Shown here: positions 52,832 to 62,442 of the stretch, piece by piece
Layout of the letters: each line of letters begins with the position of its first letter
Position numbering within the stretch: position 1 is the first letter of the stretch
Source: an uncultured Eubacteriales bacterium
Lineage (GTDB): Bacteria; Bacillota; Clostridia; Lachnospirales; Lachnospiraceae
Assembly: GCA_900318405.1 (NCBI GenBank)
Contig: ONKP01000004.1
Coordinates: forward strand, 1 to 64,000
Reading direction: 5' to 3'
Length of the DNA stretch: 64,000 nt
Notes under the pieces: generated by a model
Seen by the model: only the letters and a program-made list of their open reading frames with translations
The model's database searches: none
What the model was told of the DNA's origin: nothing
Position numbers and translations under genes: made by a program

Positions 52832-54115
52832 TTAATTCTGCGGACACACCTGAAAAATATAGAATTTCAGATAATAGGAATCATCTGCCGCCCAGGTGAT
52901 CGGATGGTCCGGTGCCTGGGTGCGGAATTCCACCTGACGGAGCCGCACATGCGCATCTCTCGCCGCATCGCGGATGATGTCGGCGAACATCTCCTGCTCC
53001 ATGAAATGGGAACAGCTGCAGGTTGCCAGGAATCCACCGGGCTTTACCAGACGCATGCCCCGCAGATTGATCTCCTTGTAGCCGCGAGCCGCACCCTTCA
53101 CGGAAGCTCTGGATTTGGTAAAGGCCGGCGGATCGAGGATCACAAGATCGAATTGTTCTCCCTTTTCCTCCATGCCCGGAAGCATCTCAAACACGTCCGC
53201 GACATAGTAGTCGATGATATCATCAAAGCCGTTCAGCTTCGCATTCTCTTCCGCCTGCAGAATGGCGGTCTCCGAGGCGTCGACGGAGATCACGTGCGAT
53301 GCGCCGCCCCTGGCCGCATTCAGGCCGAAACTTCCGGTGTGCGTGAAGCAGTCCAGCACGCGGGCACCCTTCGCGAGTTTCTGAATGGCCAGACGGTTCA
53401 GCTTCTGATCCAGGAAAAATCCCGTCTTCTGGCCTTCCTTCACATCAACGATATAGCGGATGCCATTCTCCGTGATCGGCACATTCGTATCAAACGGCGC
53501 AGACAGAAAACCGCGCACCCGCGGAAGTCCTTCTTTTTCCCGTACCTTTGCGTCACTTCGCTCATAGATGCCACGGATCCGGATGCTGTCTTCCGCAAGG
53601 ATCTCCACCAGAGCCTGCAGGACAAGCCCCTTCAGCTTCTCCGTTCCGAGCGCCAGCGACTCGACGACGAGTATATCATCATATTTGTCCACCGTAAGTC
53701 CGGGAAGAAAATCTGCATCGCCGAAGATCACACGGCAGGCGGATGTATCAATGACCTTTTTCCTGTACGTCCAGGCGTCCCTGACCCTCTGCTTCAAAAA
53801 AGACGGCGTCACCCGCGCCTCTCTTCCGCCGCGCGTCAGCATCCGGATGCGTATCTTCGACGCGTCATTGATATAGCCATAACCCATGAAATAGCCGTCA
53901 AAATCCTCCACGCCGATGATATCGCCGTTCTGATAATCGCCCTTCACAGAGGCAATCTCATTGTCGTAGACCCAGAGGCCGCCTTTTTTCAGCGTCCGGC
54001 CCTCTCCCTTTTTCAGTACGGTTGTTGCCGGGCTTGCCAGATCCTCTGCAGATGACGTAACGAGACGCATCTGCAGAATATCCACGTTCTGCTGCATTTC
54101 CACAATCTCACTCAT
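52832..54115 (-). CDS. Class I SAM-dependent rRNA methyltransferase, RlmI-like
   Basis: A 427-residue protein of the RlmI/RlmK (COG1092) family, which methylates C5 of cytosine in 23S rRNA in the enteric example. An N-terminal PUA-like domain (about 35-105, LKKGEGRTLKKGGLWVYDNEI) is followed by the central EEHUD-type domain and a Rossmann methyltransferase with VLDCFTHTGSFGLNAARGGA, DVFEML, and LDPPAFTKS. The ATG at 54115 has AGGAGG and gives the normal start; the 21-codon upstream extension is not supported. Specific target site not predictable. Confidence 0.9.
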   Translation of the reverse strand: MSEIVEMQQNVDILQMRLVTSSAEDLASPATTVLKKGEGRTLKKGGLWVYDNEIASVKGDYQNGDIIGVEDFDGYFMGYGYINDASKIRIRMLTRGGREARVTPSFLKQRVRDAWTYRKKVIDTSACRVIFGDADFLPGLTVDKYDDILVVESLALGTEKLKGLVLQALVEILAEDSIRIRGIYERSDAKVREKEGLPRVRGFLSAPFDTNVPITENGIRYIVDVKEGQKTGFFLDQKLNRLAIQKLAKGARVLDCFTHTGSFGLNAARGGASHVISVDASETAILQAEENAKLNGFDDIIDYYVADVFEMLPGMEEKGEQFDLVILDPPAFTKSRASVKGAARGYKEINLRGMRLVKPGGFLATCSCSHFMEQEMFADIIRDAARDAHVRLRQVEFRTQAPDHPITWAADDSYYLKFYIFQVCPQN

Positions 54116-54313
54116 GATTTCCTCCTGCTGTACGGTCTCCGCCGTCATTTCTGATCGGCAGATCCATATCCACATCATCTGCCTGCAAATCTAAGTATAA
54201 ACCTTTTTCTCCTGTTATTCTTCCCTGACCGGAAAGCGCTGCTCCCTATAAGTTACAGTTCAGACAGTGGCTGGCAAAGAGTGAACAGTAACCCCTATAA
54301 AGACTTCTTCCTG

Positions 54314-54355
54314 AAAAAACACATGCCCCACCCGCATTCACGATGCGGATGAGGC
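54314..54355 (-). terminator. Intrinsic terminator after the acyl-CoA ligase gene
   Basis: GCCCCACCCGCAT/ATGCGGATGAGGC, a 13-bp stem with two mismatches or wobbles and a 5-nt loop, followed on the minus strand after five bases by TTTTTT. Confidence 0.85.
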
Positions 54356-54362
54356 TGCTTAT

Positions 54363-56015
54363 TCATGATTTCTTTTTCTTTAAGCTGATTTCCTGAGCGA
54401 CAAGTTTTTCCGCACCGTAACGCTTGCGGAGAAGCGGCTTGTCGATCTTGCCGGTGGGATTTCTCGGCACATCAGCAAAAATAATCTTGCGCGGTCTCTT
54501 ATACCTTGCGAGCGCCGTGCAGAAGTCGTTGATCTCATCCTCCGTCGCCGTCATACCTTTTTTCAGCTGGATGATGGCACCCGGAATCTCGCCGAGCCGC
54601 TTGTCAGGCAGACCGATCACGGCAACGTCATTGATCTTCGGATTCGTATGCAGGAAGTCCTCGATCTCCACAGGATAGATATTTTCACCGCCCATGACGA
54701 TGACATCCTTTTTGCGGTCTACCAGATAGTAGAAGCCGTCCTCATCCTGTACAGCCACATCACCGGTCCTGAGCCAGCCGTCTCCGGGAAGTGCTTCCTT
54801 TGTAGCCTCCGGATTCTTGTAATAGCACTCCATCACGCCGGGGCCCTTGACACAGAGCTCACCTTCCCTGCCCTGTTCCACTTCATGATAGTTGTCGTCG
54901 ACGATCTTGCACTCCCAGCGGTAACCGGGTATGCCGATCGCGCCCACTTTATGGTCATTGCCGATGCCCAGATGGACACAGCCGGGGCCGGTGGATTCCG
55001 ACAGACCGTAGTTGGTATCATACTGGTGATTCGGGAAGTAATCCTTCCAGTGTCTGATCAGGGCCGGCGGCACAGGCTGCGCACCGATATGCATCAGGCG
55101 CCACTGGCTCAGATGATAATCTTCCAGACGCACGTCACCGGCATCGAGCGCATCAAGGATATCCTGTGCCCACGGCACAAGCAGCCAGACGATCGTACAT
55201 TTTTCATCAGACACAGCCGAGAGAATCGTCTTCGGATCCGTTCCGCGGAGAAGCACGGCCCGCGAGCCGGAGATCAGGCTGCCGAACCAGTGCATTTTTG
55301 CACCCGTGTGGTAGAGCGGCGGTATGCAAAGGAAAACATCGTCATGCGTCTGCAGATGGTGCTGCTGCTCCATCTCGGCCGACTGCGTCAGGGAGCGGTG
55401 CTTATGCAGGATGGCCTTCGGGAATCCTGTCGTGCCGGAGGAAAAATAAATGGCGGCCAGATCATCATCGGTGATGTGGACATCCGGCTTCCGGCTCGAG
55501 CAGTCCGCAACCAGCTCGTGATAATTATCTGCGAAGGTCGGCGTGTTCTCACCCACGTAGATCAGAAGTCTTCCGCGGCTGAGTTTTTCCTCGACAGCTT
55601 CGATTCTTCCGATGAACTGCGGCCCGAAGAAAAGCACATCAACGTCCGCAAGCTCGGCACAGTAGAGGATCTCCTCCGCTGAATAGCGGAAGTTGAAAGG
55701 CACGGCGATTGCCCCCGCCTTCAGGATACCGAAGTAGACCGGCAGCCACTCCAGGCAGTTCATCATGAGGATGGCAACCTTGTCATTTCTTTCGACACCG
55801 CGGGAGATGAGCATATTGGCCACACGGTTGGCTTTCTCGTCGAATACGCTCCATGTAATCTCATGGCGGTATGGACGGTCATCGGTCGGCTGGATCAGTG
55901 CGTAATCCTTCCATGTGATCCGGCGCGTCTCACGCATGCCCGGGTTCAGTTCTACCAGAGCTACCTCGTCTCCGTAGTGCTCTGCGTTTCTCTCGAGAAA
56001 ATCAGTAATTGGCAT
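54363..56015 (-). CDS. AMP-dependent acyl-CoA synthetase/ligase
   Basis: A 550-residue member of the ANL superfamily that activates a carboxylic acid to its acyl-CoA. Core motifs: A3 YFSSGTTGFPKAILHKH, A5 TNYGLSESTGPG, A7 GWLRTGDVAVQDEDG, A8 DRKKDVIVMGGENIYPVEIE and the A10 lysine PTGKIDKP. The substrate may be a medium- or long-chain fatty acid or an aromatic acid; I do not see close likeness to the bile-acid ligase BaiB. The ATG at 56015 has GGGAGG seven bases upstream. Single gene with its own terminator. It ends in a Lys-rich tail. Confidence 0.9.
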   Translation of the reverse strand: MPITDFLERNAEHYGDEVALVELNPGMRETRRITWKDYALIQPTDDRPYRHEITWSVFDEKANRVANMLISRGVERNDKVAILMMNCLEWLPVYFGILKAGAIAVPFNFRYSAEEILYCAELADVDVLFFGPQFIGRIEAVEEKLSRGRLLIYVGENTPTFADNYHELVADCSSRKPDVHITDDDLAAIYFSSGTTGFPKAILHKHRSLTQSAEMEQQHHLQTHDDVFLCIPPLYHTGAKMHWFGSLISGSRAVLLRGTDPKTILSAVSDEKCTIVWLLVPWAQDILDALDAGDVRLEDYHLSQWRLMHIGAQPVPPALIRHWKDYFPNHQYDTNYGLSESTGPGCVHLGIGNDHKVGAIGIPGYRWECKIVDDNYHEVEQGREGELCVKGPGVMECYYKNPEATKEALPGDGWLRTGDVAVQDEDGFYYLVDRKKDVIVMGGENIYPVEIEDFLHTNPKINDVAVIGLPDKRLGEIPGAIIQLKKGMTATEDEINDFCTALARYKRPRKIIFADVPRNPTGKIDKPLLRKRYGAEKLVAQEISLKKKKS

Positions 56016-56217
56016 TTCGTTTCCTCCCCAATACAATCAATATTTATTTCACTGCGATTGCAGCGCAGTTGTTTAATGCTTTAACGCGTTACGGTTTAAC
56101 GCACGACAACAAAATACATATTATCAATTTAGCGTACGTTTTACAAGTATATTCCCACATATTGTTTTTAACCGAATTGTACAGAAACATCACATGTAAG
56201 CCTGACCAGACAGCAAA

Positions 56218-56244
56218 GGAGGAGCCGCGGGCTGCGTCTCCTCC
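56218..56244 (-). terminator. Possible terminator after the small membrane protein gene
   Basis: GGAGGAG/CTCCTCC with an inner CGC/GCG, 7 to 10 bp. The T-run on the minus strand is only three bases, so termination is uncertain. The rest of 56037-56300 is AT-rich upstream sequence of the ligase gene. Confidence 0.4.
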
Positions 56245-56300
56245 AGTAAAACTACATTATACTTTTTTCTGTGGCCTGCGAATACACGTCTGATGCCAGT

Positions 56301-56738
56301 TTATTTCGCCTGCATCTTCTTCTCGTATTCGATCATCTGGTCCATCCAGTATTCGCCGTAGTTGCCATATCTCCTGCGGTTGATGTTGGCACGGATCAGC
56401 ACGACCATCATGACCATGGCAGCTGCGATCAGCAGAACAAACGGTATGGAATCATCTACGACACCCGTCTGTACGGCTGTCGTTGACGTCGTCGCTGATT
56501 TCTGATTTGTGCCCGTTGCCGTCGTCACAGATGTATTGGTTGCTGTGGATGCGGCACTTCCGGACGACTGACTTCCGGAACCGGAAGCGGTTGCCGTCGT
56601 TGAAGTTACCGTTGTACTTCCTGTGCCAATGGCCACCAGATCTCTGGCTGCATATACCGGCGTAGACGCGCACAGCAGCATGGCGATCATGGACAGCACA
56701 CTCATCATCCTGATCCAGAATTTTCTCATCTTGAACAC
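56301..56738 (-). CDS. Small exported membrane-anchored protein
   Basis: Unrecognised 145-residue protein. A signal peptide (about 1-30, ending VYAA) leads to a Ser/Thr/Gly-rich outer linker (about 40-90), one membrane helix (about 97-117, IPFVLLIAAAMVMMVVLI) and a basic/aromatic cytoplasmic tail (NINRRRYGNYGEYWMDQMIEYEKKMQAK). The topology is outside-linker, inside-tail, like a small surface tether or a regulator of a membrane partner. Start is GTG with GGGGAG upstream; an ATG three codons later is the alternative. It has a strong promoter and a candidate operator of its own. Confidence 0.7.
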   Translation of the reverse strand: MFKMRKFWIRMMSVLSMIAMLLCASTPVYAARDLVAIGTGSTTVTSTTATASGSGSQSSGSAASTATNTSVTTATGTNQKSATTSTTAVQTGVVDDSIPFVLLIAAAMVMMVVLIRANINRRRYGNYGEYWMDQMIEYEKKMQAK

Positions 56739-56792
56739 CTGCTCTCCCCTGAAATGTTCCGCCGGCTGTCCGCCGACAGGTGAAAAATATCA

Positions 56793-56852
56793 TAACAGTT
56801 AAAATTATTAAATAACTGTTACAAAGTATAACACAGTTCTTCACATTTTCAA
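56793..56852 (-). promoter_or_regulatory. Promoter and candidate operator of the small membrane protein gene
   Basis: Minus-strand TTGAAA (56852-56847), 16-nt spacer, TATACT (56830-56825). Just downstream of the -10, TAACAGTTA (56793-56801) and TAACTGTTA (56813-56821) are exact inverted repeats whose centres are 20 bp apart, on the same face of the helix, covering the start region. This is a classic repressor-site layout. No other signal is evident in 56739-57058, which is AT-rich. Confidence 0.6.
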
Positions 56853-57058
56853 GAGGGAGATTTTTACATCACTTTTGCTGTTTCCGGGATTTTTTCAATA
56901 TTTTGTGCTGTTTTTCAGGCATTCATCAGGATGTTGTTATTTGTAATGATTTTAAAATATTTTTAATATTTTCTTTATGGAATTTTTTTCTGTTGCAGAT
57001 CAGTTTCCTGCGATCCTGCAGGTCTCCGAGAATATTATGAGAAACAGTTCTGTCATGA

Positions 57059-58696
57059 TCACGCCCTGAAGACATGCATCTTCTGCAGCAGGCTGACAAG
57101 ACGCGAACCGCCCGGCAGACGCCGGAGTCCGTCTTCACTGATACCGGAAACCTTCACGTAAACCACCAGATAGATCACCACTGCTGCCAGCACCGCAATG
57201 ATCAGGCTGAAGCCCGGACTTCTGGTTATGGCACGGAGTCCGTGATAGATCAGCCAGGCCGCCGCGCCCATCACAGCCGATGCCGCGAAGGGTTCGCCGT
57301 AGGTTTTTCTGATCTGATGCTGGAGGCCGAGGTATTTTTTCATGGAGATGATATTCATGACGCAGCATACGACGGAAAAAATAATGTTGGATATCATCAC
57401 GGCATAGATATCCGACTGCGGAACAGCCAGCAGGATAATGGCCAGGCCCGCCAGATTGACGCCGAGCGAAACCGTGGAATTGATCAGCGCCGTCGTCTGA
57501 TGACCGATCGACTGCAGCACGCCGCCGGAGATGATGGAGAAGGAATCCGTGATGACGAACGCCGAACCCGTCAGAAGCAGCGTGCCCGCCATATCACTGG
57601 CCGCCGGGAAGAGCACACCAACGATCGGGCGTGCAAGCACGGTCAGACCAACCATCGAAGGGATACAGATGATCATGGCCAGACGCATGGTCTCATTGAT
57701 CTTCCGGTTGGCGGCGTCGATGCTGCCGACCGCGTGCAGGCCGGACACCTCCGGCATCATGGCCGATGTGCTGGCCGAGGCGATCGCGAGCGGAATGCCG
57801 ATAAGCGTCACATAGTAGTTGCTGTACTCGCCATAGGCTGCGGAGATAGCTGTATCCTTAAAACCGTTAAAGCCCTGGATCGTGGAGTACAGGTAGCTGT
57901 CCAGATAGGCGCTGCAGTTCAGGATAAACGAGGTAAAAATAACCGGCGTGATCATCATGAGCATTTCGCGGAAGATATCGCGATAGCTCTCCTCTCCCGT
58001 CGTCGTGTCTCTTTCAGCTCTGCGGCGGAAATATTTCCTGTTGACATGAAACACCCAGAGCATGAAGGCAAGACCTGTCAGGACGCCGGCACCCGTACCG
58101 ATGGTGCCGCCCATGGCGCCGTATATAGCATGTTCCTCATCGCTTCCGGAGTGCGCGGATACGAGGATCCAGGCGGCAAGGATACTGACGACCGCATTCA
58201 TGATCTGCTCGAGGATCTGCGATACAGAAGTCGGTGTCATGGTTTTGTGTGCCTGGAAATATCCGCGGAGAACGCCGAGGATGGATGAGAAAAAGATTGT
58301 CGGCGCCAGCGCCCGGAGTGCGGGAAGCGCATTCTGCTGATTACGCGGCAGGAGAAATCCGCCCAGGAACCAGCAGATGAGCGCTGTGATGCCACCCACT
58401 ACGACAGCATACAGAAGGGCGCCCCGGAACATTTTTGCCGCGTTGCGGTATTCCTTTCTCGCCAGCTTCTCCGAAACGATCTTCGATACCGCCATGGGAA
58501 TGCTGTAGGATGAGATCAGAAGAAGGATCGTGTACAGATTACTCGCATAACCGTAGTAACCCAGACCGACAGATCCGAGAATGCTCCCCAGAGGGCTTCT
58601 GTACAGAAGTCCGATAATCCTGGAGACAATGGTGGCGATCATCAGAACAGAAGCATTTCTCACGAGTGAATCGCCCTGTTGTTTTTTACCTGTCAT
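57059..58696 (-). CDS. Polysaccharide/lipid flippase, SpoVB/MurJ-like (MOP superfamily)
   Basis: A 545-residue membrane protein with about fourteen helices, starting with the conserved RNASVLMIATIVSRIIGLLYRSPLGSILG. It belongs to the polysaccharide-biosynthesis branch containing SpoVB and YtgP, which flip lipid-linked wall precursors. Whether it serves vegetative lipid II, sporulation or capsule cannot be told. Starts within the stop codon of ung (ATGA overlap), with AAGGGG upstream. End of the hisH-hisF-ung-flippase run. Confidence 0.9.
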   Translation of the reverse strand: MTGKKQQGDSLVRNASVLMIATIVSRIIGLLYRSPLGSILGSVGLGYYGYASNLYTILLLISSYSIPMAVSKIVSEKLARKEYRNAAKMFRGALLYAVVVGGITALICWFLGGFLLPRNQQNALPALRALAPTIFFSSILGVLRGYFQAHKTMTPTSVSQILEQIMNAVVSILAAWILVSAHSGSDEEHAIYGAMGGTIGTGAGVLTGLAFMLWVFHVNRKYFRRRAERDTTTGEESYRDIFREMLMMITPVIFTSFILNCSAYLDSYLYSTIQGFNGFKDTAISAAYGEYSNYYVTLIGIPLAIASASTSAMMPEVSGLHAVGSIDAANRKINETMRLAMIICIPSMVGLTVLARPIVGVLFPAASDMAGTLLLTGSAFVITDSFSIISGGVLQSIGHQTTALINSTVSLGVNLAGLAIILLAVPQSDIYAVMISNIIFSVVCCVMNIISMKKYLGLQHQIRKTYGEPFAASAVMGAAAWLIYHGLRAITRSPGFSLIIAVLAAVVIYLVVYVKVSGISEDGLRRLPGGSRLVSLLQKMHVFRA

Positions 58697-59391
58697 GAAA
58701 TATTATTCCCCTTGCTGCCAATATTTTCAATCTGCCAGTCGATCGGCGTGAGGCCGCACTGCTCCAGATAGGCGTTTGTTTTTGAAAACGGCTTACTGCC
58801 GAAAAATCCGTGATAGGCCGACAGCGGACTCGGATGCGGAGAACGGAGGACCAGATGCTTCGGATTGCTGATCATCGAAGCCTTCTTCTGCGCTGCTCTG
58901 CCCCAGAGAATATAGACCATCGGTCTGTCCTGCTCCGAGAGCACGCGGACCGCAGCATCCGTGAATTCCTCCCAGCCGATATTGGCATGCGAGAAAGCCT
59001 GATGCGCGCGCACTGTCAGTACAGAGTTGAGCAGCATGACGCCCTGTTTTGCCCACTTCACCAGGCTGCCGTTATCCGGAATATAACACCCGAGATCGTC
59101 ATGAAGCTCCTGATAGATATTCACGAGAGACGGCGGGATCGCCACACCGGGCTTGACGGAAAAGGAAAGTCCCTCCGCCTGTCCGGGCTCATGATACGGG
59201 TCCTGTCCCAGGATCACGACCTTTACCTGATCCAGCGGGGTCAGATGAAAGGCATTGAAAATGTCCTGCGCCGGCGGATAGACCGTGTGCGTTCTGTATT
59301 CCTCTCCCACTTTCAGAAAAAGCTTTCTGTAATATGGCTTGGAAAATTCCGGTTCCATTGCTTTTTCCCAGGCGCCTGTGAGTCCCGCCAT
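58693..59391 (-). CDS. ung: Uracil-DNA glycosylase
   Basis: Family 1 UDG that removes uracil from DNA to start base excision repair. The 232-residue protein has the water-activating loop GQDPYH (62-67, Asp64), the GVMLLNSVLTVR region, and the DNA-intercalation loop HPSPLSAYHGFFG. Length is normal. ATG with AGGAGG nine bases upstream. Seventy-one bases after hisF and overlapping the flippase gene. Confidence 0.96.
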   Translation of the reverse strand: MAGLTGAWEKAMEPEFSKPYYRKLFLKVGEEYRTHTVYPPAQDIFNAFHLTPLDQVKVVILGQDPYHEPGQAEGLSFSVKPGVAIPPSLVNIYQELHDDLGCYIPDNGSLVKWAKQGVMLLNSVLTVRAHQAFSHANIGWEEFTDAAVRVLSEQDRPMVYILWGRAAQKKASMISNPKHLVLRSPHPSPLSAYHGFFGSKPFSKTNAYLEQCGLTPIDWQIENIGSKGNNIS

Positions 59392-59462
59392 GATCCATCA
59401 TCCTCCTGCATACCTTATCCCTGCCTGCCATTCCCTTTAACTGCCGCCGGGCACATCAGATA

Positions 59463-60236
59463 TTATCTGCCGGGTGTCAGCCGCACAGAGATTCCGCGCT
59501 GCCGCAGATATTCCTTCAGCGGACGGATCTCCAGCTCTTTGTAGTGAAAAAGCGATGCCGCGAGCGCCGCTTCAGCGCCGCCCTCCGTGAGGGCATCGTA
59601 GAAATCCTCTTTTTTGCCTGCACCACCGGAGGCGATGACCGGTATCCGGACTTCGTCAGAGATCGCTCTTGTGAGCGGAAGATCATAGCCTGCTTTTGTT
59701 CCGTCGCAGTCCATACTCGTGAGAAGGATCTCACCGGCGCCGAGCTCTTCTGCCTTTGCCGCCCATTCCAGCGCATCCAGTCCCGTATCCACGCGTCCGC
59801 CGTTCTTGTACACGGTCCAGCCGTTTCCGTCAGCTCGTTTCTTCGCATCGATCGCAACGACCACGCACTGCCGCCCGAATTTCAGCGCGGCCTCACTGAT
59901 CAGCTCCGGACGTTCGATGGCTGACGTGTTGATGGAGATTTTATCAGCGCCCTCCCTGAGGAGCAGCTTGAAATCCTCCACAGTACGGATTCCGCCGCCC
60001 ACGGTGAACGGGATAAACACATTCTCCGCCACGCGCCGCACCATATCCACAACCGTGGCGCGGTGGTCACTCGAAGCCGTAATATCGAGAAAAACAATCT
60101 CATCGGCTCCCTCTTTGTCATAGGCCTTCGCCGCTTCAACCGGATCACCCGCATCGCGGAGGCTGACGAAATGCACGCCCTTGACAACTCTTCCATCCTT
60201 TACATCGAGGCACGGTATGATTCTCTTCGTAAACAT
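59463..60236 (-). CDS. hisF: Imidazole glycerol phosphate synthase, cyclase subunit
   Basis: Makes the imidazole ring of histidine and AICAR from PRFAR and HisH-supplied ammonia. The 257-residue (beta/alpha)8 barrel has the catalytic Asp in CLDVKDG (Asp11) and the second Asp in TSMDCDGTK, with phosphate motifs VGGGIRT and SGGAG. The ATG at 60236 has GGAGG upstream and follows the hisH stop by one base; the 25-codon upstream frame is not real. The other his genes are not in the window. Confidence 0.96.
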   Translation of the reverse strand: MFTKRIIPCLDVKDGRVVKGVHFVSLRDAGDPVEAAKAYDKEGADEIVFLDITASSDHRATVVDMVRRVAENVFIPFTVGGGIRTVEDFKLLLREGADKISINTSAIERPELISEAALKFGRQCVVVAIDAKKRADGNGWTVYKNGGRVDTGLDALEWAAKAEELGAGEILLTSMDCDGTKAGYDLPLTRAISDEVRIPVIASGGAGKKEDFYDALTEGGAEAALAASLFHYKELEIRPLKEYLRQRGISVRLTPGR

Positions 60237-60237
60237 A

Positions 60238-60843
60238 TCATACCTCCGTAAAATTTCTGAGGATCTGCAGACCCGTGTCGGAGCTCTTCTCCGGATGGAA
60301 CTGCGTCGCAAACACGTTGCCCTGCTCTACGGATGCGTCAATCGTCACCCCGTATTCCGTCGTGGCTTTGACGATCGCCGGGTCATCCGCTTTCAGATAA
60401 TAAGAATGTACGAAATATACATAGGACTCATCGGGGATTCCGCGGAACAGTCGCCCGTCACCTTGCAGATGGATGGAATTCCATCCCATATGCGGGATCT
60501 TCCGCTTTCCGTCGTCCGGAATTCTGAGCACATGGCCCTTCAGAATACCCAGTCCGGGGACGCCCGGGCTCTCCTCGCTCGATTCAAAAAGCAGCTGCAG
60601 ACCGAGGCAGATACCGAGGAACGGCTTTCCCTCCGCGCAGATGTGACGTATCACCTCTGTAAGCCCGTACTGGTTCAGGCGGTTCATACAGTCTCCGAAC
60701 GCACCTACACCCGGAAGGATCACCCGATCTGCCGCTTTGAGCACCTCCGGATCGCGCGTCACAACAGCCGGCTGTCCGATCGACAGCAGCGCCTTTTCCA
60801 CGCTTCTGATATTGCCCGCATCATAATCAATAATCGCGATCAT
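60238..60843 (-). CDS. hisH: Imidazole glycerol phosphate synthase, glutamine amidotransferase subunit
   Basis: Class I glutaminase that feeds ammonia to HisF. The 201-residue protein starts [14 protein letters not shown] and contains the nucleophile GICLGLQ (Cys79), and the His/Glu pair in TQFHPEKS near the C-terminus. ATG with AGGAG. It overlaps no gene but is one base from hisF, so the two subunits are made together. Upstream lie two hairpins that separate it from yerC. Confidence 0.96.
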   Translation of the reverse strand: MIAIIDYDAGNIRSVEKALLSIGQPAVVTRDPEVLKAADRVILPGVGAFGDCMNRLNQYGLTEVIRHICAEGKPFLGICLGLQLLFESSEESPGVPGLGILKGHVLRIPDDGKRKIPHMGWNSIHLQGDGRLFRGIPDESYVYFVHSYYLKADDPAIVKATTEYGVTIDASVEQGNVFATQFHPEKSSDTGLQILRNFTEV

Positions 60844-60903
60844 TTATTTTCTCCTGTCAGTTGTTCTTCACTTATCTTTCAACTAAACCGCATACAACTG
60901 GTA

Positions 60904-60967
60904 CTGTATTAAGCCCGACGGCTTAATACAGTAAAACCCGGCCGACAGCAGGTGCTGCCGCCGGGTT
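60904..60967 (-). terminator. Two hairpins between yerC and hisH, one a terminator
   Basis: AACCCGGC/GCCGGGTT (60935-60967) with an inner CAGCA/TGCTG stem is followed on the minus strand by TTTT and ends yerC. Directly next to it CTGTATTAAGCC and GGCTTAATACAG (60904-60931) form a perfect 12-bp hairpin with a 4-nt loop and no T-run; it would be either a processing/stability element or an operator ahead of hisHF. Confidence 0.75.
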
Positions 60968-60980
60968 CCCGAAGTTTTCT

Positions 60981-61292
60981 TTAATCAACAGGTTTTGCTG
61001 TTCCTCTTTCAGCCATGCGCTTCAGGACAAGCTCATAGCCGTCATTCCCATAGATCAGAGACCGGTTCACACGGCTGATCGTCGCTGTTGACGCGCCCGT
61101 CCGGCCGGATATTTCCAGGTATGTCTTCTTATCACGCAGCATCCTTGCCACTTCAAAGCGCTGCGACAGAGACAGAATCTCATTGATGGTACACGCATCT
61201 TCAAAAAAAGTATAGCACTCATCAACACTGTTCAGCGTGAGAATCGCTTCAAAGAGCTGATCGACCGCCTCTGTATGAATATCCTTACTCAT
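60981..61292 (-). CDS. TrpR-like regulator, YerC/YecD family
   Basis: A 103-residue DNA-binding protein of the YerC/YecD family, related to the Trp repressor. The helix-turn-helix lies at about 50-80 (SLSQRFEVARMLRDKK, ISGRTGASTATISRVNRSL). The second of two adjacent ATGs (61292) has the best spacing to GGAGG. Such genes often sit near amino-acid biosynthesis genes; here hisHF follow on the same strand after a terminator. A role in histidine control is only an inference. Confidence 0.87.
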   Translation of the reverse strand: MSKDIHTEAVDQLFEAILTLNSVDECYTFFEDACTINEILSLSQRFEVARMLRDKKTYLEISGRTGASTATISRVNRSLIYGNDGYELVLKRMAERGTAKPVD

Positions 61293-61336
61293 CATCCTAC
61301 CTCCATACAGGTTTTTCCATCGAAAAATCAAGGTCG

Positions 61337-61365
61337 ATTTTACCACGCTAAAACTTTACAGTCAA
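61337..61365 (-). promoter_or_regulatory. Promoter of the YerC-like gene
   Basis: Minus-strand TTGACT (61365-61360), 17-nt spacer, TAAAAT (61342-61337). It lies just after the ribF stop codon and starts a leader of about 40 nt. Confidence 0.75.
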
Positions 61366-61393
61366 GGTGTGCGGGAAGAGGTATCTGTATCAC

Positions 61394-62317
61394 TCAGTCG
61401 GGCTGGAAGAACAGATCAGCTGCCCGGATATCCTCATCGATCTTCGCCTTCAGCTGATCGAGATTTTCAAAGCGTTTCTCGGGACGTCTGAAATCCAGCA
61501 GTTCCACACGCGCCTGCTGTTCATACAGATCAAGGCTGCAGTCAAACAGGTACGTCTCGATCCCCATGTGATTCCCGTCCACCGTAGGCTTTACGCCGAT
61601 ATTGGAAATGCCCTGATACAGATGCCCGCCGACAAACGTCTGTGAAAAATAAACGCCATTGGGCGGCAGCATTTTTTCCGGTGCAGGCAACTGGTTGATC
61701 GTCGGGAACCCGAGCTTATGTCCCAGATGACGGCCATGGACGATCTTTCCATCGATGAAATAGGGATAGCCCAGCAGTTCACGCACCTTGCGGACATTTC
61801 CCTTCGCGAGTTCCCCGCGGATCCAGGTGCTGCTGATGTCCCTGCCGTCATCTTTTTCCTTCGGCACGATGATCGTCTGAAAGCCCGATGCTGGTCCCTG
61901 CTGCTGCAGAAAAGCCGGAGAGCCGCTTCTGTTTTTTCCGAAATGAAAGTCCGTTCCGACCACGACGGCACTGGCATGGAGCTTTTCAACGAGAATGTTG
62001 CGCACAAAAGCATCCGCCTCCATGGACTTCAGCTCCTCTGTGAACGGACACTCGATCAGGATGTCCACATTGAGATCTCGCATGATCTCTGCACGCTCAC
62101 GGTTCGTGACCAGAAGTTTCTGTGCCCGCTCGCCCATAAAGACCTGCGGCGCCACATCAAAAGTAAAAACGGCTGTTTTCCAGCCGTTTTCACGCGCGAG
62201 TTCATGGATCTTCGCGATCAGTTTTCTGTGACCCCTGTGCACGCCGTCAAATTTGCCGAGCGTCACAGCCGTTGGCGCATCGCTCACATAGGTTGAAAGA
62301 TCTCTGACGTAATCCAT
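61394..62317 (-). CDS. ribF: Bifunctional riboflavin kinase / FAD synthetase
   Basis: Converts riboflavin to FMN and then FAD. The 307-residue protein has an N-terminal nucleotidyltransferase (about 1-180) with VTLGKFDGVHRGHRKLI and the C-terminal flavokinase (about 185-305) with GKIVHGRHLGHKLGFPTINQ and GVYFSQ. The favoured start is the ATG at 62317 after GAGGGG; a GTG five codons upstream overlaps that site. It lies downstream of truB in the usual rbfA-nrnA-truB-ribF order. Confidence 0.94.
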   Translation of the reverse strand: MDYVRDLSTYVSDAPTAVTLGKFDGVHRGHRKLIAKIHELARENGWKTAVFTFDVAPQVFMGERAQKLLVTNRERAEIMRDLNVDILIECPFTEELKSMEADAFVRNILVEKLHASAVVVGTDFHFGKNRSGSPAFLQQQGPASGFQTIIVPKEKDDGRDISSTWIRGELAKGNVRKVRELLGYPYFIDGKIVHGRHLGHKLGFPTINQLPAPEKMLPPNGVYFSQTFVGGHLYQGISNIGVKPTVDGNHMGIETYLFDCSLDLYEQQARVELLDFRRPEKRFENLDQLKAKIDEDIRAADLFFQPD

Positions 62318-62442
62318 TGTCAATCCCCTCACCCGCGTAATGTATGCAGGATTCCTCTTGTCATTCTGTCGCGATCAAAACCAATCTTACAGATGTCCTC
62401 ACCCGCGAGGTTCTGTCTTCTCACCGGCGTGTGGCTGTCAGC

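Noticed and set aside
54363..56015. Bile-acid CoA ligase (BaiB)
   Set aside because: Only general ANL-family motifs are shared, and no other bile-acid genes lie in the window.
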